Shown piece by piece: positions 13,301 to 24,580 of a DNA stretch of 64,000 bases. The translations under genes and the position numbers were made by a program. The notes under the pieces were generated by a model, which saw nothing but the letters and a program-made list of their open reading frames with translations, had not been told where the DNA came from and searched no databases. The DNA comes from Pterobdella sp. o SKG-2022 (lineage: Eukaryota; Annelida; Clitellata; Hirudinida; Piscicolidae): contig OZ038320.1 of NCBI GenBank assembly GCA_964035795.1, positions 18,184,589 to 18,248,588 on the forward strand, in the 5' to 3' direction. Position 1 is the stretch's first letter. Every line of letters starts with the position of its first letter.

Positions 13301-15601
13301 TCACAAAATGAGGTTTTTGAATATACTTTCATTATGAAGAAACTAAAATTTTCGAAAAATTCAAATAACAGTATCATTATATTTATAGTCAGCATCTTTT
13401 CCTTTTCCAAGGGGTCACTGACTTCTTTCCACGATCTAACACTCCATTTCACCCTGTCATAGGCATCTTCATGATCTAAGCCAAACCTACAACAAAGGTT
13501 TTCCATCATATTTTTCCAAACTAACCTTAGCCTTCCCTTTCCTCTACTACCTTCAACCTCAAACCTCCGCGTCTGCTTAACACAATCATCATCCCCTTTC
13601 CTTACAACATGACCCAGCCATTTCAAACCCCCTTGTCATTATTCATTAGTCAGTTTATAGTCTAATGAATTATGACAAAGTTGAATTTTTCGAAAGTGTT
13701 AATTTTTTTATTATAAAAATATTTTTATAAAACCTCATTTTTGAAGAATAAAAAAAAATTTATAAAATACAAGATACTTACGATGTCTCTGAAAGAATTA
13801 TTTATACATATTTTCAAACAGGCCATATACATCAATCCATTAATTTCAATTTTCATTATATATCACTTTCAAATTGTTGACACTTCCAATTTTCAAACAA
13901 TCACTTGGTGCACCTTCATCACGCACATGCATGCTCTCGCAGTGCAAATAACTCAACACCATTTGCTCCTATTCTTATTTCTGTTTCAGGTCTCATAACA
14001 ATTAATAATTTATATCTTTTCAGTTCTATTTTTATCAAATGGTGTTTCTTTCATTATTTCCATTCCTTATTATTTTTTATTTTCCATTAGTTGTCCAACC
14101 TATGTTAGAGTGGAAACGGACGTAAAACGATAATACTAGTGATGATGATGATGACGGTCCTGGGCATGACGTTAAAAGGCACCTGTCCAAAGCAAGACAT
14201 TAAAAGGCATCTATGCTCCAGCGTTTAGGCCTGCTAGTTGGTGGGGCTGCTACCCTTTCAGGGTACAAATCTAAACGACCCTTCTCTGTCCTCCAGTAAT
14301 CCTTTTAAGTTACTAATTTTATCTTGTTCCAAGATAATTTTTTGGAGGACCCCACACAGACTGTTTCATCAGTCTGCTCTCATCAGGCTAGGTTCTTAGA
14401 ACAAGTTCTTAATGTGCAAAGAAACATCCTAAGACCAACACTAACAGTCCGATGATGAAGATAGGGTACGTTCCTAACCTAAACGGCCGAACATAAGGGT
14501 AATAAAAAAAAATAAAATAAAAAAAAAGATGATGATGATGATGTCATCTTCAAGCAACCGTAAGTCCGACGCTCTATCTATTGCGCCATGGAGCCATTTG
14601 CATGACGTTAAGGCACCTACTTAGCGTCCTAGCGTTCAGGCCTGATTAGCTGGTGGGGCTGCTACCTTTTCAGGGTACAAATCTAAACAACTATTTCTTG
14701 CCCTTCAGTATATTTTTGGGGTTACCAGCTTTATCTAGTCAAGATAATTTTTTTAGAGGAGCCTAAACTGACTGTTTTATCATGCTATGACCCTAAGACA
14801 AGTTTTTATAAACGAAGAAAACATTTTAGGAACCACACTAACAGCCTGATGATGAAGATAGGGTACGTACCTAACCTACAAGGGGGTACAAAAATGATGT
14901 TTTTATTATTGTTGTAATAGCATCAGTAGTATAAAGAATGATAATAATGAGATAACAATTGATAGAAACCTGGTTCATTTTTGGTGAGAGTGAGTGACAA
15001 GATATGGGGTTATACCATCACATACAAGACCATTGATAGGTTTCTACCTATGACCATCTTGATAATCAATTAAATATATATAATTGTTATTTTAAAAATT
15101 TAAATAATGATAGTTGGCTTCAAAACAGTCACATGGTTTATAATTTATGATGCAGATGCAAGCACTTCTTGATTGATTCATCCCCTCTATCCATATCAAG
15201 CAATAATAATAAAAAAGACCCCAGAAACAACACACCATACAGGTTGGCAATCCCTGTGCTTTTGTTTGTGTTGGTAGTTTTGATGTGAGTTACTTAGTGC
15301 TATTATCAATTTTTAATATTTTTACATTATAAATTGACAGGTTTTTTGGAGCGAATGCTTTGTGCCACAACTCCTTGTATGACTTTGTAGAGCATTACAA
15401 GGTACTTTCATTTGATTAAGTTCCATCTATCTTTTTTTCAGTTTTGCTCTTCATTATTTTTTTACGATTATCTATCTTTCAATACATGCAATATCTTCTT
15501 TTCAGAAAAATCCCATATCTTTGAGTGGAAATGAGTTATTAAAGTCGCCTTGTGCACAAAAAGATGCCAGCGAGCCTGACTACAAGGATCTTCTAGATTG
15601 A
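10374..15601 (+). CDS. SH2D4: SH2D4A/SH2D4B-type SH2 adaptor protein, 11 exons, about 571 residues
   Basis: Exons: 10374-10472, 10528-10624, 10681-11592, 11819-11933, 12387-12425, 12597-12688, 13217-13260, 14966-15039, 15156-15242, 15341-15401, 15506-15601. All have GT-AG borders, phases agree throughout, and the sum is 572 codons with stop. The N-terminal family signature MLKNILETMHIDPELLKELD then EQKEILFYKMRQ/EQIRRW is clear. The 912 bp third exon encodes a Lys/Asn/Ser-rich, probably disordered region. Exon 4 gives a short helical stretch (EETIRHLEAEKRQLVEK). The C-terminal SH2 domain covers about residues 449-555: WFHGIISREESEELL, then GSFLVRVSDKIWGYTITYK with the phosphotyrosine-binding Arg near 474, CKHFLID, and the tail LSGNELLKSPC...DYKDLLD. 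Vertebrate members are shorter (about 430-455 residues); the excess is in exon 3. An AATAAA lies at 15665-15670. SH2D4 proteins are cytoplasmic adaptors; the precise partner here is unknown. Confidence 0.94.
13290..13640 (-). mobile_element. LINE reverse-transcriptase C-terminal fragment in SH2D4 intron 7
   Basis: The minus-strand frame reads KWLGHVVRKGDDDCVKQTRR, then FEVEGSRGKGRLRLVWKNMM, then HEDAYDRVKWS. This is the typical C-terminal tail of RTE/CR1-like LINE polyproteins (GHV.R, GRGR.R..W). The RT and endonuclease are absent. The copy is truncated on the upstream side near 13640 and lies about 30 bp beyond SH2D4 exon 7. Confidence 0.8.
14091..14154 (+). repeat. LINE-like 3' end with ATG-triplet tail
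   Basis: The sequence around 14100-14135 reads YVRVETDVKR in one frame and is followed by a GAT/ATG triplet tail (about 14139-14154). A similar triplet tail ends the RTE-like LINE at 17.97 kb, so this is probably a fragment of a related 3' end. Confidence 0.4.
14155..14520 (+). repeat. ~300 bp interspersed repeat, copy 1 (with A-rich tail)
   Basis: Begins near the motif GGCATGACGTTAAAAGGCAC, passes through GGGGCTGCTACCCTTTCAGG and GATGATGAAGATAGGGTACG, and ends in an A-rich tail (about 14490-14520). The same ordered blocks recur at 14595-14890 and, inverted, at 24285-24580. Near its start this copy carries an internal partial duplication of the ATTAAAAGGCA block. It has no coding potential. 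Size, A-rich tail and dispersal suggest a SINE or a non-autonomous LINE derivative. Confidence 0.7.
14541..14595 (-). repeat. Partial tRNA-like sequence (tRNA-Arg-like 5' half)
   Basis: On the minus strand the segment starting at 14595 has a 5' acceptor-like GGCTCC, an A-box-like TGGCGCAATAGATAGAGCG and an anticodon-arm-like GTCGGACTTACGG. It resembles the 5' half of a eukaryotic tRNA-Arg. There is no B box or 3' acceptor half, so it is a tRNA fragment or SINE head, not a functional tRNA. It directly abuts copy 2 of the ~300 bp repeat. Confidence 0.5.
14595..14890 (+). repeat. ~300 bp interspersed repeat, copy 2
   Basis: Same block order as copy 1: GCATGACGTTAAGGCACCT, TGGTGGGGCTGCTACC, CAGGGTACAAATCTAAAC, then GATGATGAAGATAGGGTACG near 14850-14870. 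It differs from copy 1 by scattered substitutions and small gaps and lacks the long A-rich tail. It lies about 75 bp before SH2D4 exon 8. Confidence 0.7.
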
Positions 15602-17972
15602 TCATTTATTTAAATTGTACCATTAGTGTTGAGTTATTTTATTCGTTATAATGTGTTTCCATTGAATAAAAATATCTGAATTTCTCGTTACTTTCGTTTT
15701 ATTTGTTTTTTTATTGTTTTTAATTTTCAAAGAAACAGCATTTTTTCACAGAAAATTTAACTATTTTATGAAAAATCTTTAAATAGTTTTTTTAAATACA
15801 TAGTTTTTGATGAATTTAACCTTATAAGCATTGGTATTTGTTAAAACATTTCAGTTGTTTTAAAGTATTTAACAAGCTATCGTTCATAAATCAATTCAAT
15901 TGAACTCTTCATCATTAACTTATTTTGGAAGCTCAATGTATTATGTATTTTCTTGGCTCATATACAAACTTGTTGTTTTCGTTCAAAAATGACTGCCTTT
16001 AACTCGAACAGTGCTTTGTATTGAATTATGCATTCAATTATATATTAATTTTATCAATCTTCAAATTTGATTATTAAATGGAGCTACATTTCTAGAGCAC
16101 AACCAGGCCTTGAAATGTGTCTAGATGTTGTTCATCAGCCTCAAAAGAGCCTTCAGTTATCAATTATGAACACAAATAACTATTAAATTCATTTTGGGAT
16201 GTTTTATCCTCATTAGTTCATATTGTTTCGAATATTTGAATGTTCGACCCTATACTTTTCACCTTTCATATTGACATTACAATGCTTAAGCATCTCATTG
16301 ATGTTGTAATGTACAGGATACTGTTTTATAAATCTTTATAATACAGTTCATCAGCATTAAAGTTTCAATTGTTATGATACTATCATCTTAGATACTGATA
16401 TGTTACAGGTGGTGTCTAAAATTTGGTGAGATCATGGGGATAAAAGTCAGTGACTCCTTGAAAAAGGGAAAGATGCTGACAAATAAAATGAGCATCAGGA
16501 GCATTATACATAATGCCTAAAATTCTTATCCAGCAATGTTCATAGTTTTTGTTTAAACATCAAAGAAATATTTTTTGCAAAATTCTTTTAACAAAAAGTT
16601 CAACGATACCATATATCGTAATAATATATTTTATTATGGTTTTGTTCATATAGCAAATTTTTAAATATATTGTTATATAATACAGATAATATGATTCCAA
16701 TACAAATTTAGTGTTCAAAAATTGTAATTTCTTAAACCTTGGAAAAGGTCTCTGATATATTATAAGTCTACTAAGTATATAAGATTTCAAGTCATATAGG
16801 TATGCATAAGTGGAACAGTTATCATGCGTTTTAACACTTTAATGAGTGCATATGCTCGTGACAAAATAAATTTGTAATCTATAGATAGTTTTTTGTTTCC
16901 TAATTAAACCTACCTTATTGTATTTCTATTACTCGATTTAACTCTGCTATTTTCGTATTAATATATTTTAGCTGGTTTTACTAATGTTTTTTATGGTTTT
17001 GCATGCATCATTTTGAATGGTTCATCAGTATAAAGAATTATCTTGACAATTCATCAAGAATTATTTTCTCACTTTGAAGAAATGCTTACAATTTTGTTTT
17101 ATTCATTAAATAAACCTCCGCTTGTTTGAAGCCACATTTGACCATCTACTATATGTATTTAATTTATTTGAACAGTTTCACACGTGCTCTCTGGTTTTTA
17201 CGTTGGTGAGTTTTGTCTTTCGCTGTTGTCTTTGGTTTTCATGAAAAATATAGCTGTGTATTAGAAAAAAATTCCAAGTGATTGAATTATTGCAATAAGT
17301 TTTGCATTGATACAATGTTTTTCATCAGTCTGATTAGAAGTTTTAGCAACTTGAATCATTACAATACTATTCCAAATGTTTCGTTTGATTAATTTTTTAT
17401 TTTTAGTTTGCTTTGATATGGTGATTGGATTTTAGGTAGAAGTTGTTGAATAAAAATCTAAAATGATTTTCAATTGAAAATCAGAGATGACGTCCAATCT
17501 TTAAGCTGAAAACTGGTTGTTAGTAAAGGCTTAGATCCAAAAAAGTTTGACCAAAAGCTTCAAGGTGGCTTACGAAAACAACAAAAGTTGAATACACGAA
17601 AAAGACACCACACACACTCAATTTTAATTTCCCCCCCTTCCTTGATAACCAACATCTGAGTACAGATTCGATAATTGGAACGTTAGCACTAAGTGTGGCT
17701 ATTTTGAGAAGGTAGTTGAAAAGCAGGCTAGTCGTAAGATTGACTTATGCTGTGTGAGTAAAATATAAAAAAGCCTGGTAAAATCTTAAGAAACTTTGAA
17801 AATAGTATCAACTTTGAATAATACGACTTGAAAATCAACATTTATTAAAAAAACTTTATATGAAACTCTACAAAAAATGAGGAAATGAGCCCAATAAATA
17901 TGTAGAGCTGAAATTTATATAACTCTAGAATTAAAAATCGTAATACACTTCTTGTTTTTGACGAGCTCTTAA
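15602..17972. other. SH2D4 3' flank and intergenic DNA
   Basis: Carries the AATAAA at 15665 soon after the SH2D4 stop, then about 2.3 kb of AT-rich sequence in which I find no exon, RNA gene or recognisable repeat. Confidence 0.45.
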
Positions 17973-20920
17973 ATCATCATCATCATGTCGACCGCAGTCG
18001 AACTTCTATGACTTTGTTCTTCTAATACTCCCTATCGCTCATAGCTGTTTTTAAATCTTCTTTATCAAGATTATTATCATCAGTTAGTTGGTAGATAAAA
18101 TTTCGAGCTGGTCTTTCTCTAGTATTTTACCACATCTTGGTTCCCATAGTATCAATTTGTGTATAACTTCTTTACTGCGAAAGCAATGTCCTGCGAACTG
18201 ACTCTCTGTGTTGCAATTGAATTGGTTATCTTTTGTAAATTTTCGTATAGTACATTATTGCTTATACGTTGCTGCCATTTTACATTATTCACAACTCTTA
18301 GCATTTTTGTATAGCACCCGTTTAACTTTTTGGTCAATGTCCAGGTACTAGATCCATAGATTAGCACAGAGCTCATTGTAGTATGGAAAAATGCTAATTT
18401 CAAGTTTTTTGGCAGATTTGAATTCCAAATAGTGTTTAGTTTTTGTAGTGCAACCCAAGCTTTACCGATTCTTACGTCAACGTCTTTTTCGTTGGAATAT
18501 AACCAGAATCCTAGATAGAGAAAATCGTTTGTGGGTTTTATGCATTTTTTGTTTATTGTGGTGAGTTTTGAAGGATTTTGGTTAAATGTCATATATTGTG
18601 TTTTTTTCTTATTAATGTGAAGACCTATTAGTTTGGCTGCCATTTCTATGATATGCAACAGTTTTTCAGCTTTATCCACAGAGTCTGAAAGTAGGTCAAT
18701 ATCATCTGCGTAGTTTATGTCTGTTACACATAGTGCTGAATGTTTCCTACTTTTAGCTTTTTCGAGATTAAAGCCACAATCATCTGTATTAGAGATTGCT
18801 GTTTTCATTGCATAATCTACTGCTATTATGAACAATTAGGGTGCTAGTGTATCTCCCTGCAAAACTCCTGCATGAATTGGAAAAAAACTTGTATCACCAT
18901 TTGGTAAAATAACTTTAGCAGTAGTGTTTTTATATAGAAGTGAAATTGCGTTTACAGTTTCAAGCGGAATGCCATATGCTTTTAGTATTTCCATTAATTT
19001 TCCTCTATGAATTGAATCAAAAGCTTTATGGAAATCCACAAAAATCATAACTGCCGGTAGTGTTTTTGATTTGACTCCTTCGAGTATTCTTCTCAGCGTG
19101 AGGATTTGAGCAAGAGTGGATCGACCAGGTCTGAAGCCATTTTGGTTTTTTCTCAACTTTTGGTCTAAAATTGGACGTATTCTATTGAGCAACATTTTAT
19201 TGTATATTTTGGATGCTGACGAAGATAGTTATTCCTCGATAATTACTGGCTATACTCAAGTCTCCCTTTTTTGGAACAGGTAAGATTTTACCTTGTAGCC
19301 AGCAGTTTGGTGCATCACCAAGATATGTTTTGTTGCATACATTTAATAGTTCTTCGTTCATACAACCTGTTTTGCGTGTTTCTATTGGTATATTAACAAA
19401 ACCAGTAGCTTTGTTATTTTGAAAAGACTTTATGGAAGCTTGAAGCTCGATTGCAGTAAATTCACCAGTTTTAATTGGGAGAGTATTGAATACTTTTGGT
19501 ACGGGTTGATCATCTATCTCCAGTGGTTGTCCAAGAAGCTTTTGAAAGTGATCTTTCCAAATAGCAAGACGTTCATCTGTGTTGCTTGCTTTGATTCGAC
19601 CACGTTTTGGGCCTTTTCTTCTCGTCACTTCATTCACTGTATCCCATACTAGTCTAGAATGGTGATTTATGTGCGCATCTTTGATTTCCTTTATTTTGCT
19701 TTCCACGTAATTTTTTTGTTAATTATCATAAGCATGGTCTAGATCTTTTTTAGCTTTTTCCACAAGTAGGGTGTTTTTAAGGTCGTTTTTTTCTTTCTTG
19801 CGTTTGAAAGCTTCGTTCAGCTCATTTCTCTTTTTGCAAACCACATCGTTTTCCCATGGCAAATCTCTTTTTAGTTTGATTTTTTTTGGGACATATTTTT
19901 CAGCAGCTTCAGCGTGAGCTTTTATTATATTTTCATAAATATCGTTTGTTAAAAAAGTTATCAGAATTAAGGTTTTGTAGTTGTTCAAATCGGCTTCTGA
20001 TTTCTACAGCATAGCTATTTTTTATATTTTCATCATTTAATAATTTTGACCAATCATGACTCATTGTTTTTTTGCTTTTTGAGATATTTGATCTCAGAGA
20101 CAATCTGATCTTTGCTTCACACATCTTGTGATCTGATTCAAGTGGTGTGTCTGTGCTGAACGAGCGACAGTCAATAGCACTATTTTTCCATTTTGTGATT
20201 ATAAGAATATAATCAAGTTGACTTCTGGTTCCGTTTGGATAAGTGAAAGTCCATAATTTTTCTTTATTTTTTTGAAACTTTGTGGAAATATTGACTAGAC
20301 CACAGTCGATTGTTAGATCTAACAAATACTCATCATTTCTGTTTGTATAATTATGGTAACTGTTGCCTACACATTTATTATTGTCAATTTTAGCGTTCAT
20401 ATCACCTCCTATAATTAGCACATTATGTTTGGGAATGTTTTTGATTGAATCTGTCAATTGATGGTAAACGTTTTGTATTTCTAATTCTTCAGAGCAATTT
20501 GTAGGACTGTAGCATGATATCACAGTTGTTTTTGGGTTTCCATTAAAGGTCGCTACCATGATTCCGTGGGCTGATTGATTCAACGTTTACTAGAGACTGG
20601 TAAGCCTTAGGGCTTATAAACATGCCAACTCCTCTAATGGTAGCGTTGTTTGTTACTTTTTCTGTAGGACTTGTAACGAGTATCCAACCGTTTCCAGTAT
20701 TGCAGTATCTTATTGTTTTTTTCTGGATGATATAACTTGTGTTCTTGTATACAGGTTATATCTATATTGTATTTACTAGATAAGTATGTTAATTCATATA
20801 GTTCGTGATTATTTCTTAAAAATCTAATGTTTATTGTTGGTATATTTTTTGTTAATCTACAATTCGATAAAGATTCTTTTTGTTTAGTTTGTGGTAAGAG
20901 GTTTTCACCAGTAGCACATT
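17973..20920 (-). mobile_element. Nearly full-length RTE-like non-LTR retrotransposon, frame-broken
   Basis: Minus-strand order is endonuclease then reverse transcriptase, ending in a CAT-triplet tail (17973-17986 on plus). Endonuclease: NIRFLRNNHELYEL near 20840, ITCIQEHKL, SCYSPTN, LIIGGDMNAK, RSQLDYILI, ESDHKM. RT: KGDLSIASNYRGIT, NQNGFRPGRSTLAQ, FVDFHKAFDSIHRGKLMEIL, GVLQGDTLAP, and the catalytic box YADDIDLLSD near 18700. Breaks: a frameshift near 19980, a stop near 19719, a frameshift near 19200 and a stop at 18838. It is therefore inactive but fairly young. It lies immediately upstream of the truncated transporter gene. The exact clade (RTE, Nimb or relative) cannot be settled by eye. 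Confidence 0.9.
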
Positions 20921-21380
20921 TTTCGATTCCAACCTGATGATTCGTTGGAGGACGCGTTCCTTAAATAATGAGTTTAAGAAAGTACACGTATCAGAAATTT
21001 TAAAAGTATACACATGGCCCAAAGGAAGTTAGTATTTATTTTGTTTTAAAATATTTACAAACATTTATAAACCAATTTTATCAAGTTCAAACTGAAAATT
21101 GGTGAGCTAAAACATAGCTCTCAAGCCATTAAAATTAAAGAATTAAATGGATCAGCTTCTTTAGATAATGGTTAATTAATAGCAAAAAAAATTAAGTTCG
21201 AATTTTTGGTAAAATAATGTTATTTTAGAGGATTTTTGCCTCTGTAAGCTTATACCAATGATATATTAAGAAATATATAGGTTTTTCAAAATATTTTGAA
21301 ATTACGAAGGTTTTATGCTTTAAATAGAAAAACTTACAGACCAGCTTGCATTAATAAGAGACATATACACATTATATACA
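20921..21380. other. AT-rich gap between LINE and transporter
   Basis: No exon encoding the N-terminal half of the transporter is visible here or within the preceding 3 kb of LINE sequence. Confidence 0.5.
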
Positions 21381-21384
21381 CATA

Positions 21385-22820
21385 TACGGATTATCGGGTG
21401 TGATTGCAGGATCGGCTTCATGCTTTTTTTCGTATGCGGGATTTGAGAGCATAACAACAGCAGGAGAAGAAACAAAAAACTCTTCAAAACATATTCCTTT
21501 GGCTATTGGACTATCCGTGATCAATGTGACAGTTTTATATGTAGAGGCTTTGGGAGCGCTTACATTGATGCAATCATATTATAAGGTAGACGTTTCTGCT
21601 CCTTTCTCTGCTGTTCTTTCGAGTCACCATTGTGTATGGGGTGCAAATGTTGTAAGTATTGGTGCTATAATAGGTTTAGCTGAAACTTTACTTGGGTCAT
21701 TATTTTCTTGTACCAGAATTTTTTATGCAATGTCATCTGATGATCTTTTATTCAAACCATTAGCTTATGTTAATAAAGTCACGCAAACCCCTTCAATTTC
21801 TATAATTCTGTTTGGAATCATCACTGCTATTTTGGCTTTTGTAACAGACCTTTCCCATCTGGTAGAACTTTTGTCTATAGGAACTCTGATATGCTATACA
21901 GCTGTATCTGTTAATCTCATAGTTCTTCGCTATCAAACCGTAGAAATGTGTCAATTTCAACTCAAACCCTATCCTTCAAACTTTCCTCTGAATGATAAAG
22001 AAGCCTTATGACGACAAAGGTAAGCTTTTTGCTGCTGAAAACCATGAAGGTATTGGGAAGCTGAAAAAACAGTTTGTGAAAATTCCTGGAGTTAGTAAAA
22101 TTCCAGAAGGTCTTATTGTTCCTGTAGCAGTGACTTTAATAATCTTTTTTTCAGCTGCCATTTTCATAGTGTTGAGAAACTTCAAAAAAGAAATAGTTGG
22201 AATGAAGTGGTGGGTAGTTTTAGTCGTAGTAGTCTTTTCTTTAGGTTTTCTTTTTTCTTATTTATTGCTAAGTATTCATCAACAAAACACCAGTTTTTTA
22301 TCTTTTCAAGTTTGTTTTGAGAAATTTTTTTCACGTTCATTATTAATATAATTCTAGTTAATATTTAAATATAAAATTAATTTTCTCATTGTAAAAAAAG
22401 TGAATAATATTTTAACATTATAAAACAAAACCAGGTTCCTTTGGTCCCCTTCATTCCAGTTTTGAGCATCGTCATCAATATAGGTCTTATTATAAACCTC
22501 AACTACTTCACGTGGATCAGGCTGGGTGTATGGCTCATTATCGGTTATACAATTTTTCCAAGTGTCACATGATTCATTTATTTTTTGAATATCAGTTTCG
22601 TTTCAAAGCTTTGTTGAATTTTATTAATAAATCAATATTAGTAGCTACCATTTTCCTAAAAATTTCTATTAGGTTCAAACCAGGAATAATGGTGTACTTT
22701 GGGTACGGAATAAAGCACAGTAATAAAAATGAAAATCTTCTTTCAAACAACAAAAAGCTATCTTATTTACAAGAAACTTGTCTACCAAAAGAAAACACCG
22801 CAACTTCGGAGAAAAACTAG
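21385..22820 (+). CDS. Cationic amino acid transporter (SLC7A CAT type), C-terminal half only
   Basis: CATs are plasma-membrane permeases for arginine, lysine and ornithine. Exon A (about 21385-21939) holds GLSGVIAGSASCFFSYAGFE, TTAGEETKNSSKHIPLAIGL, LGSLFSCTRIFYAMSSDDLL and VELLSIGTLICYTAVSVNLI. Exon B (about 22070-22309) has two membrane segments starting at GLIVPVAVTLIIFF. Exon C (22435-22543) has VPLVPFIPVLSIVINIGL. Exon D (22684-22820) has MVYFGYGIKHS and the cytoplasmic tail to TAG. Junctions B-C and C-D are phase-consistent GT-AG. Exon A runs into TGA at 22009 while exon B is in another frame; a donor at 21940 joined to the acceptor before 22070 restores phase but that donor is weak. 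The N-terminal five to six helices of a CAT are not found upstream, where a LINE lies. This is either a gene with distant 5' exons or a truncated pseudogene. Retained introns exclude a retrocopy. Confidence 0.82.
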
Positions 22821-23420
22821 CTAGTATTTATAAAAGCTTTTAGTACTGAATACAAAACAGCATTATCAGGTTATAGAATTCTGTTTTGAGTTTATGAATT
22901 CCAAGACCTATTTAACTAAAAAATTTGAAAAACGAAACGTGATACATAATCAGTTTATAATTATGAAATTTATAAAGATTTGTATATGAAATAACAGGGC
23001 TGATTTGATGACAATTTTCTATATTTTTGTGTCTCTTAATTAGTCTAATCGGTTATAATACCCACTTGAAAAATCACATTTATTCACCACTTGTCTCAGT
23101 CAATTCATTAACTAATTTATAAAGACTTTTTTAAAATTTTTTGAATTCTTCAAATGATTTCATTCATTTTAAGTTGGAAATTTTTAGCTCATATTCATAC
23201 CTGAATTGAAGGATGAAGGAAAGCTATATTACTCTTAATTTAAAAATTCATTTTATACTCATATTCAACAAAAATTTATGAAAGGGTAATGAATTATTTG
23301 AAATTCGTATAAAACCATATAATTATTACCAAAAAAACTTTAAAAATGAGAAATTAAAGTCGTGCTACAATGAATCACAAAGGAATTTTTGCATTATTAA
23401 TTGTTCTGAATATTGGGCTG
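22821..23420. other. Intergenic, nothing recognised
   Basis: AT-rich sequence after the transporter stop codon. No gene or repeat seen. Confidence 0.4.
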
Positions 23421-23427
23421 TAATCCC

Positions 23428-23440
23428 TTTATAAAGGTTT
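23428..23440 (+). promoter_or_regulatory. Candidate TATA box
   Basis: A TTTATAAAGG motif lies about 90 bp upstream of the signal-peptide ATG at 23526. The spacing suits a short 5' UTR. This is inference from motif and position only. Confidence 0.4.
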
Positions 23441-23525
23441 CGCAACCAAACATAACTTGTTTACAAAACTTTACTTTTGAATATTTTTGATTTAATCGTT
23501 GAATTTATTGGAGTTTTCAAAAAAA

Positions 23526-23568
23526 TGTTTAAAGTCGTTTTCGTATTGCTCACCTTTTTGACATTGGG
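23526..23568 (+). CDS. Candidate signal-peptide exon (possible first exon of the eglin-like gene)
   Basis: The sequence reads ATG then MFKVVFVLLTFLTL and stops in phase 1 at a donor (G|GTTAGT). This is a short charged start followed by a strongly hydrophobic core, as in a secretory signal. The next in-phase acceptor before a conserved domain on this strand is CAAACAG|GC at 27362/27363, giving ...LTLGGSTMIAF. Joining them would need an intron of about 3.8 kb that contains two SINE copies and foldback repeats. Both the exon and the join are unproven; an unseen intermediate exon is possible. Confidence 0.35.
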
Positions 23569-23596
23569 TTAGTTTAATTTTTCAAAGTTTTTACGT

Positions 23597-23745
23597 GAGA
23601 GACAAACTCAAAGTATTTATTTGAAAAAAGCTTTTCGTAATTTGAACTAACGTTATCAAGTAATGTAAAACTGGATAATGTAAGTTTGGTTTACGAAAAG
23701 TTTCGAGTTTTTTGTTTGATAAATACTTCGTTTTTGTTTCTCCTA
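23597..23745. repeat. Imperfect inverted repeat (foldback element)
   Basis: Left arm contains AAGTATTTATTTG and CTTTTCGTAATTTGAACTAA. The right arm contains the complements of AAGTATTTATCAAAC and CTTTTCGTAAACCAAACTTA. The core CTTTTCG also appears in the foldbacks at 45.5 and 48.6 kb. MITE-like; no coding content. Confidence 0.5.
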
Positions 23746-24284
23746 CAATTGTGTCAAGTTATTCTACTTCATTAAGACAAGTTAAAGTTTCATCATTCAT
23801 AAGGAATCTATGTAACTTTTCAAAATAATTCAGTTTGTTTATTGGAATAAAAAGTTTGTTTCATCAAAAACTGTTTCCATTCCTAAGTAACCGTTAAATA
23901 ATTAAGTGTTTACATAAAAAGTTAATTCAGTTTTTTTTAACAATTTTCCACAAATTACGACCATTAATTTTGAAAATTGAACTCCCAGCTCATAAAACAT
24001 AAAAAATATTTATAATTTTAAAAAACCCTGATAATAAATTCATATACAACCGGCCTATCTTACGAAGTGCTAAATCCCACCAGACAGTTTCAGAAGTTAT
24101 GTTGCAACATCTGGCTTCATTTATAGATAAGCTCAATCGACCAATCAACCAGTTTTTAAGATTTGTTTTCTTCTTTTATGCTATTCATCCGATACCTTTT
24201 ATTCGATTTTTCTATTATGGTGTTTGAATTTATAGTATAATAAGAAGCTTTTCATCTTTTTTATTATTTTCTTGTTTTTCCGTT

Positions 24285-24580
24285 CGGAAGCATACCCTAT
24301 CATCAAGCTGTTAAGTGTTGGTTTAAGGGTGTTTTTTTGCTAATAAGAAACTTGTTCTTTGGAGCCTGGCCTGATGAGAGCAAGCTAATAAAACAGTCTG
24401 TGGAGTTGTCCAAAAAAATATTTCTCCTGGCAAGATAATGTGAATAACCCAAAAGGTTTTTAGAGAAAAGAGAAAAAATGTTTGGGTTTGTGGCATGAAA
24501 GGGTAGCAGCTCCGTAAACTAGAAGGCCTGAACGATAGGGCGCTAAACAGGTGCCTTTTAATTTCATGCCAAAGACGTGA
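24285..24580 (-). repeat. ~300 bp interspersed repeat, copy 3 (inverted)
   Basis: Read on the minus strand it gives GGCATGAAATTAAAAGGCAC, GAGCTGCTACCCTTTCATG, CTCTCATCAGGCCAGG, GATGATAGGGTATG, and then an A-rich tail (AAAAACAAGAAAATAATAAA). Blocks and tail match copy 1 at 14.2 kb, so this is a dispersed, tail-ended element and not a local duplication. Confidence 0.7.

Noticed and set aside
17973..20960. Clear target-site duplication around the RTE-like LINE
   Set aside because: Only a short CTTAAAT similarity on both sides; too short to defend.
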